Source: Euryarchaeota archaeon TMED117 | GTDB lineage: Archaea > Thermoplasmatota > Poseidoniia > Poseidoniales > Poseidoniaceae | Length of the DNA stretch: 8,327 nt | Direction of reading: 5' to 3' | Assembly (NCBI GenBank): GCA_002171315.2 | Contig: NHFS02000050.1 | Span: forward strand, 1-8,327 | Shown here: positions 1 to 5,400 of the stretch, one piece after another | How the letters are laid out: each line of letters opens with the position of its first letter | Numbering within the stretch: the stretch's first letter is position 1 | The notes under the pieces: model-generated | The model's database searches: none | Told to the model about the DNA's origin: nothing | Seen by the model: the letters and a program-made list of their open reading frames with translations, nothing else | Position numbers and translations under genes: made by a program

Positions 1-78
1 AACCCGGAAGTCAAGCCCTCCTGCGTCTGTCCCAATACTGTGGTACGAGAGTCCACGGGAACGGCGGTCACTGTGCCC
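1..78 (+). rRNA. rrf: 5S ribosomal RNA, 5'-truncated by the window edge
   Basis: This is the 3' part of a 5S rRNA, the small RNA of the large ribosomal subunit's central protuberance. The conserved stretch CCGGAAGTCAAGCCC (4-18) matches the loop B/helix III region of archaeal 5S rRNA. The helix IV/V arm also folds as expected: CTGTC (27-31) pairs with GGCGG (63-67), and CTGTGG (38-43) pairs with CCACGG (53-58), around the conserved TACGAGAG (44-51). CTGTGCC (71-77) should be the 3' strand of terminal helix I, whose 5' partner lies outside the window. About 40-45 nt of the usual ~120 nt are missing at the left. The exact 3' end is uncertain by a few bases. No 23S rRNA is visible, but the left flank is not available. 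Confidence 0.88.
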
Positions 79-122
79 CTCTCCTTTCCTCTTGGTATCC
101 CCGATCCTCATTTTCCTACTCC
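79..122 (+). terminator. Pyrimidine-rich tracts after 5S rRNA, probable archaeal terminator
   Basis: Directly after the 5S 3' end come two pyrimidine-rich runs, CTCTCCTTTCCTCTT (80-94) and CCTCATTTTCCTACTCC (106-122). Archaeal RNA polymerase commonly terminates at T-rich non-template tracts without a hairpin, so these are good candidates for ending the 5S transcript. The T runs are short (3-4 T), so read-through into the aIF6 gene is possible. The rest of the gap up to 165 contains no clear TATA box. TTCTAAA (127-133) is the only weak candidate for a separate aIF6 promoter. Confidence 0.4.
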
Positions 123-153
123 TAGGTTCTAAACCACCTTTGAGAATCCACAC

Positions 154-157
154 GGAG
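154..157 (+). promoter_or_regulatory. Shine-Dalgarno site of the aIF6 gene (decides the start)
   Basis: GGAG sits 8 nt before the ATG at 166, the normal spacing for an archaeal ribosome binding site. The in-frame GTG at 157 overlaps the last G of this motif and has no binding site of its own, so the ATG is the better start. Confidence 0.65.
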
Positions 158-165
158 TGTTCGAC

Positions 166-828
166 ATGCCAATTGATACCCTTGACATTCTTGGGTCTGA
201 TCAAATTGGAATCCATCTCGCCTCTGTAGGCAATATCCTATTTCATCCCCGTGAATTACCTGATCCAACGATTGAAAAGTTGGAAGAAGTTGTTCAACTC
301 GAACTTGCTCCTATTTCGATAGGGGGTTCAAATCTCATTGGTGCTCTTCTAGCAGGGAATACGAACGGTATGGCTGTTGCTGACATTGCAACAGAATCAG
401 ATATCGATGAATTAACCGCCTTCGGTGACGTTGTTGTTATGGAAGGTGGTGTCAATACAGCAGGTAATCTCTTGCTTGTTAACGAACAAGGTTGTGTAGC
501 ATCCCCGAGTATACCACAAGATGGTTTAGAAATTCTTGCTGAGGTGCTCGGTGTTGATATTATTGCCACAACTATCGGTGGTCAAGATGTGGTTGGCAGT
601 CTTGGTGTTGTAAATGATCAAGGTGTTCTTCTTCATCCAGATGTAGCACCCGATGAAGTACTTCTCATTGAAGAAATTCTAGAAGTTCCGCCAATGGTCG
701 GAACAGTATCATTTGGCTCACCATACGTAGGTGCAGGAATTTGTGCTTCAAACAATGGTGCGCTCGCAGGCAGTGAAACCACAGGGCCAGAACTCAATCG
801 TATCGAAGATGCCCTTGGTCTAATCTGA
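166..828 (+). CDS. eif6: Translation initiation factor 6 (aIF6), ribosome anti-association factor
   Basis: aIF6 binds the 50S ribosomal subunit and prevents it joining the 30S subunit; the family also acts in large-subunit maturation. From the ATG at 166 it has 220 residues, close to the usual archaeal length (about 220-228). The pentein fold shows as repeated units: IGGSNLIGALLAGNTNG (52-68), NTAGNLLLVNEQG (97-109), IGGQDVVGSLGVVNDQG (137-153) and FGSPYVGAGICASNNG (183-198), with a divergent first unit near 10-28. The C-terminus TTGPELNRIEDALGLI (205-220) is a family hallmark. An alternative GTG start at 157 would add three residues, but the Shine-Dalgarno motif favours ATG. The gene lies just after 5S rRNA rather than beside rpl31e/rpl39e, its partners in many archaea. 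purC follows after 48 bp on the same strand, suggesting co-transcription. Confidence 0.95.
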   Translation: MPIDTLDILGSDQIGIHLASVGNILFHPRELPDPTIEKLEEVVQLELAPISIGGSNLIGALLAGNTNGMAVADIATESDIDELTAFGDVVVMEGGVNTAGNLLLVNEQGCVASPSIPQDGLEILAEVLGVDIIATTIGGQDVVGSLGVVNDQGVLLHPDVAPDEVLLIEEILEVPPMVGTVSFGSPYVGAGICASNNGALAGSETTGPELNRIEDALGLI

Positions 829-876
829 GTTTGTGCCATGAGAATGTTCAAGAGCCTCTCCAATGGGTTGTGACTC

Positions 877-1782
877 ATGGGTGAAATGCTCTATCAAGGT
901 AAAGTGAAGCAAGTGTGGTCAACTGATGACCCGGATATTCTTGAATTTCGATTCACGAATCAAATTTCTGTTTTTGATCAAATCATTCCATCTCTAATAC
1001 CCAGAAAAGGTGAATCATTAAACCGAACAACTGCTCATTGGTTCAAGCTTGTTGAACAAGAAGGTGTTTGTGGAACACATCTTGTTGAATTGAATGGTCC
1101 TGACCGCTGTCTCGTTCGAAAAGTTGAGGTCATCAAAGAGCCAGGTGCAGTTCCACGTGATGCAGAATGGGTCTTCGTCCCTCTCGAATTTATCGTTCGA
1201 CATTATCTATCAGGTTCAGCTTGGCGTCGTTTCCAGCGAGGGGAACTGACAGCAGAATCTCTTGGAGTTTCTGAAGATGCTGAATATGGCGTCAAACTTT
1301 CTCAACCATTTGTTGAAGTTACAACAAAGTTCGAAGCCTTCGATCGTAATATTGATCGTGAGGAAGCTCTAGCCATTTCAAATATTACAGAACAAGAATT
1401 TGATTCAATCGTCCAGGCAGCACTCAAGGTTGACGATATTATTGAAAGAGAGGCAGCAAAGAATGGTCTTATACACGTAGATGGAAAGAAAGAATTTGCA
1501 CTTGGACCAGGCAGAAAAGTCGTCCTTGTCGATACATTTGGAACACTTGATGAAGATCGATGGTGGGATGCAGAAGCATACTCCAATGGGGAATGCATCG
1601 AATTATCGAAGGAATTTGTTCGAACTCATTACATCAATACTGGTCATCAGGCTGAATTGCAAACAGCACGTGATGCAGGTACAACTGATCCACCAATCCC
1701 CGCCTTGCCGCAAAGTGTTATTGATGAAACTGCATCCCTTTACGCTTCAATGTTTGAGCGTTTGACATCAGATCAATTCTGA
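877..1782 (+). CDS. purC: Phosphoribosylaminoimidazole-succinocarboxamide synthase (SAICAR synthetase)
   Basis: The enzyme joins CAIR and aspartate with ATP to give SAICAR in the cytosolic de novo purine pathway. It has 301 residues, nearer the longer (~300) than the shorter (~235-240) forms. The N-terminal YQGKVKQVW (6-14) is the family's YxGKxK nucleotide-binding start. VFVPLEFIVRHYLSGS (99-114) matches SAICAR synthetase signature 1 (PxExxxR...GS). VDGKKEFALG (201-210) corresponds to signature 2 (DxKxE[FI]) with an A before L-G in place of the usual G. VLVDTFGTLDEDRWW (216-230) is the equivalent of the conserved D...DxxRxW segment. The C-terminal helix ETASLYASMFERLT (284-297) is typical. 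The start at 877 places the YxGK motif correctly; an ATG at 886 would also keep it. No strong Shine-Dalgarno is seen (GGTTGTGA at 866-873 is weak). No promoter is evident in the 48-bp gap after aIF6. The stop codon abuts the stop of the opposing gene. Confidence 0.96.
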   Translation: MGEMLYQGKVKQVWSTDDPDILEFRFTNQISVFDQIIPSLIPRKGESLNRTTAHWFKLVEQEGVCGTHLVELNGPDRCLVRKVEVIKEPGAVPRDAEWVFVPLEFIVRHYLSGSAWRRFQRGELTAESLGVSEDAEYGVKLSQPFVEVTTKFEAFDRNIDREEALAISNITEQEFDSIVQAALKVDDIIEREAAKNGLIHVDGKKEFALGPGRKVVLVDTFGTLDEDRWWDAEAYSNGECIELSKEFVRTHYINTGHQAELQTARDAGTTDPPIPALPQSVIDETASLYASMFERLTSDQF

Positions 1783-2451
1783 TTATTTGTGCTGTCTATG
1801 GATGAGCCCAGCGCTTCTCCTTTCTGCTGCCATTAATAGAGCGTTGAGATGTCGAACGGCGTCTCTTACACCACCGTCGAGAGGTTCTTCTCGAGAAACC
1901 ATCCACCCACTACCAAGTAGCATGGATCTTAAGGATTTGACTTCTTCCAAGGTTATGTATCCTAAGATGATTAAACCAGCTTTTCCTTCCCTGAATTCTT
2001 TGTGACCTGTATTCATTTCTGAACACCGTTCTGTTAGATATTCCAAATGCTCTACTAATTCAGAGTACAAACCTTCTGACTGGTTCGGTATGGACACAAT
2101 GTTATCCAAAATATATTGCAAGGATGAACCTGTGTGGTGAGGGAACCTACCAAATCGTTCTCTATTCTTGTTTTCTCCAAGCATTATTGGTGTTGAATCT
2201 CTGTTAAGCATCCGTACTGATGTGAAGAGAAGCGTAGCGTCATCCCAAGGAATTTCACTTCGATTCCCTATTTCTTCCAATCCTTGTTCTCGTAAACGAG
2301 AATTAAATCCTTCACGGGAAGCTAAATTTTCCCATAATTGATTGTTGCCTCTGCGAAGTTCCAGTAGTGCTTGAAATGTTTCATCAAGATTTTCAGAAAC
2401 ACACCCGTCCAAGGTGTAAAACGCAGTGGTGGTAGAATTCGACTGGTTCAT
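1783..2451 (-). CDS. Hypothetical protein, 222 residues, soluble
   Basis: I do not recognise this protein. It is a complete frame from ATG to TAA, polar and charged, with no signal peptide, membrane helix or metal-binding cluster (only Cys17 and Cys143). Probable helices include 23-48 (LDETF...NLASREGF) and 125-145 (SEGLYSELVEHLEYLTERC). A hydrophobic strand KAGLIILGYI (157-166) leads into a helix (LEEVKSLRSMLLGSG, 168-182), and a basic C-terminal helix with VRHLNALLMAAERRSA runs over 199-214. RFGRFPHHTGSS (99-110) stands out and might be a functional loop, but I cannot assign it. It is the next gene after the giant surface protein on the same strand, 44 bp downstream of its stop, and may be co-transcribed or have its own short-leader promoter around the palindrome at 2468-2485. 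GAAGGG before the ATG is a poor, very close ribosome binding site. Its coding nature is supported by length and by the lack of overlap with neighbours. Confidence 0.78.
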   Translation of the reverse strand: MNQSNSTTTAFYTLDGCVSENLDETFQALLELRRGNNQLWENLASREGFNSRLREQGLEEIGNRSEIPWDDATLLFTSVRMLNRDSTPIMLGENKNRERFGRFPHHTGSSLQYILDNIVSIPNQSEGLYSELVEHLEYLTERCSEMNTGHKEFREGKAGLIILGYITLEEVKSLRSMLLGSGWMVSREEPLDGGVRDAVRHLNALLMAAERRSAGLIHRQHK

Positions 2452-2467
2452 GCCCTTCGCACAACTT

Positions 2468-2485
2468 CATACCTATTGAGGTATG
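2468..2485. repeat. Perfect palindrome (7-bp arms, 4-nt loop) between the two minus-strand genes
   Basis: CATACCT (2468-2474) and AGGTATG (2479-2485) are exact inverted repeats around ATTG. The element lies 10 nt beyond the stop of the giant surface-protein gene and 17-34 nt upstream of the ATG of the 222-residue protein. On the minus strand it overlaps the AT-rich TTACATA, which sits where a TATA box for a leaderless or short-leader transcript would be, so it could be an operator. Alternatively it forms an RNA hairpin between two cistrons. No T-tract follows it on the minus strand, so a terminator is less likely. Confidence 0.45.
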
Positions 2486-2495
2486 TAATTTCATC

Positions 2496-5400
2496 TTAAT
2501 CAAAGAACTTTGACATTCGTTCCTCAATACTTGTAGTGTCTACTATTTCATCGTCAGGATCGAGTTCTTGCCGGATTGAATCTAACCTACCCGATGGGCT
2601 AAGGTCCGTTTCCAACTCAGGGATTTCCTCAATCAATGAAACAGGTTCTTCCTCAATTTCTTCTTCTTGGATTTCTTCGATGGAAATATCATCTCCAACT
2701 TCAGTATCTAACTGAGTGGTTTCTTGTTTATTCACTGGCGTCGTTGATTTTGGTTTTTCTCTTATTTTGCCCTGTAACCGTTGAGTATCCTTTCTTTGCA
2801 TTACCAAGACATATACTCCAACAATCAGGATTGTTAATGTCGAACCCCAGAGGAGATTGTTTGTAGTAACCAAACTTTCACCTGCTTCAACATAAATTGC
2901 TGTCGCAGTATTATCCGACGGATTGTCGTCTATGTCGAATGGGGAATCGCATCCAATCGTGGCTGACAGACTTTCTTTGTCAGATATACCTGGATTTTTG
3001 ATTTTGACAATCGGAGCAAATTGTGAACCCTCAACATCCACAATCCGTTGTATGCTGTACGAACTTGACGAACTCGTTACTGTAAGGATGCAATTTATGT
3101 CTCCTAGGATTTGATAATTTGAACGTGTTATGGCAATATCGAGATCCCCAGTAGCACTGAAACTTGCAATTCCAACATTCCAATTTGATTCACGTGAAAC
3201 TTGAGCTGTTTCAATTGAAATAACCTCAAGTCCATTTCCATCATAACCAACAACTCGAATCATCAATGGTCCAGGGGCTGGATCCCATTGAGACACAGAT
3301 AGATTGACCATTCCCGATTCATTTTTTTGAATTGTAAAAGAATTCACGTCCAGTGGAATTGTCTGTCCAGTACTTGTTGAGGCAATGAATGTCAACCGTG
3401 TCTGTTCATTCAAGTCTCCTGTCACACTGCATGAAACAGCAACACTGGTTAACGGTGTTCGTCCTAATTCATCGAATACATTTGATATGAATTGGCAGGA
3501 GGCTGTCACTTGTGCTATGGATGCTCCAATACTTACATATTGGATGATGTCATTTGTTGATGAGACACTTGCGAAACGAATTCCTTCTTCCAGGACAACA
3601 CGATACTCGTCTTGGTTCATTGTTGCACCAGTGACTGTCGTAGCAATTGTTGAATTCGAATGCAGCGTAAAGGACTGAGTGGAACCAGAAGAACCTGACA
3701 ATACTGGGCTTGAAGAGAATGATATATTTGAGTGCTGGACAGTAATCAATCCAATATACAATCCTAAATCAGGATGGTCGACGATGATATTGATATCGAA
3801 TGATTCCTGATCCCAATCGGAAGGTGGAATGATTTCGAATGGAATTCCTCGTATTTCATGAGGTGATAACGATGCAGATTGTTCCCCCGAAACCGTCCAT
3901 CCAGTAGGTAAATTCTCCAGATTAATTGGTACATGACTCATCGTATTACCAGAGTTTTCCATCCATGCTAATGGATATCCTCCATCACTACTCACGAACC
4001 ATGTCTGGTTGGTATTGAGTTCAAAATTTGGTGAAGGTGATACTCGAACTGGTATCTCAAATTCTTCTAACCCTAGCCCAACGCCATCAGAGACCCGTAT
4101 CTTGACTATATTGACTTCACCTGCTATTGCACTTTCTGGTGATTCGACATAAATGTCGATGAGTTCTGATTGTCCTGGTTCCATAAGGTTGCCATCCGGA
4201 AGCGAAGTATTCCATCCTTGGCCAGATTTTGTAAAATAAGGGATACTCGGTGAGTTTCCTAGTTGTACGACTTCCACTTGAATCGTATCCCCACCAGGTA
4301 AAATCTCCAATTCACTATTTGCAAGATTGACATGCCATTTTGCAGTTTTCTGTACTTCGAGGGTGATGTTGAATTGACCCAATTCATATCCAGATGAGAT
4401 GATTTTGTATGTAATCGTAGCAATGGTATTCTCCCATGCAAATGGTATCGTTTGTTCAACAGTGAGAACTTGAGAGGCATTAACCTCAATTTCTAATGAA
4501 TCAACAGAATCGTGAAGGTCCCATATTGATGTATCATTCACCGTTGTAGCGATACTGATTTCTGGGATTAACTGAACTGTATCAACAAAGTTACCCGTGT
4601 TCTTAACCTGTATGCTAAATTCAAATTCTTCATTTGGTAGGACTTGCATATTCTGTCCATCAAGCGGTATGATCTCCCATGAATGTCGTTGCTCCGCTTG
4701 AATGAGCAAGGTCGTTGAAGCTGAAACGCTCTCATTGATGATCGAAGCCCAGGTGAATTCTATTTCGAAAGGCTGGGCGGCAGGGATGGATGAATCAAGT
4801 GTTATTTCAACAGGCATTATGGTTGTAGCCAATGGTGCCAATGTCCGCTGCGGATTGAAGAAAGTAAAGTCAACATCATCCGAAGAAATCTCATCAGAAG
4901 GCACCACGCTTCCACTGAGTAAATACGTGTCTTCACCATTCCCGGGGTTTTCGAGTTGAATGAGCAGTTGATGCGGTATGCTGACATTAAATCCTGAAGG
5001 TTCCAGCGATGAAAGTGGATCAATGATACTGATTGCAGAACGATGGATCTGAAGTACATGGACACTGATCATAAAGTCATGATGATTTAATGCGGCATTC
5101 TCTGCTGTGTTGAATACTAGGCGCTGAGGAGGGGCATCTGTTGGGATATACACTTCCATAGAGGCTTTGACAACAGTTCCTGATGCCCCTGTTATCTCTA
5201 AGACACCATTATTGATGACTGCATTTGATGTGGTATTCCACTGCCAGTGTTGAAGATAAACTCCTGCCGTATTTAGATCCCATGATAGGGAACCACTGGT
5301 TGGAATAAGCGCATTAATCTCAAATGTTTGGAGGCTTGATGGAACAGTACGAATATGCACAGGAGAGGAATGTGAACCTACTGCGGTCAAATTAACTTCA

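Noticed and set aside
1..156. A ribosomal protein gene (rpl31e/rpl39e) expected upstream of aIF6
   Set aside because: No open frame is present; the sequence is the 3' part of 5S rRNA followed by pyrimidine-rich spacer.
157..165. GTG at 157 as the aIF6 start
   Set aside because: It overlaps the GGAG motif that is well placed for the ATG at 166, and has no ribosome binding site of its own; the extra three residues match nothing typical of the family.
294..878. Minus-strand frames opposite aIF6 (294-569 and 633-878)
   Set aside because: They lie antisense to a conserved gene, are low in complexity (Ser/Pro/Thr-rich) and resemble no protein; they are shadows of aIF6 codon use.
1302..1765. Frames overlapping purC on both strands (1302-1598 minus, 1481-1765 plus)
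   Set aside because: Both fall inside a confidently assigned enzyme and have compositions typical of out-of-frame translation.
2468..2485. The palindrome as a bacterial-style intrinsic terminator of the giant gene
   Set aside because: The stem is AT-containing and short, and no T run follows on the minus strand.
4259..5065. Short same-strand and antisense frames inside the giant gene (4259-4489, 4702-4959, 4817-5065) as evidence of a frameshift
   Set aside because: The main frame runs unbroken with regular domain spacing through this region, so nothing needs repair.
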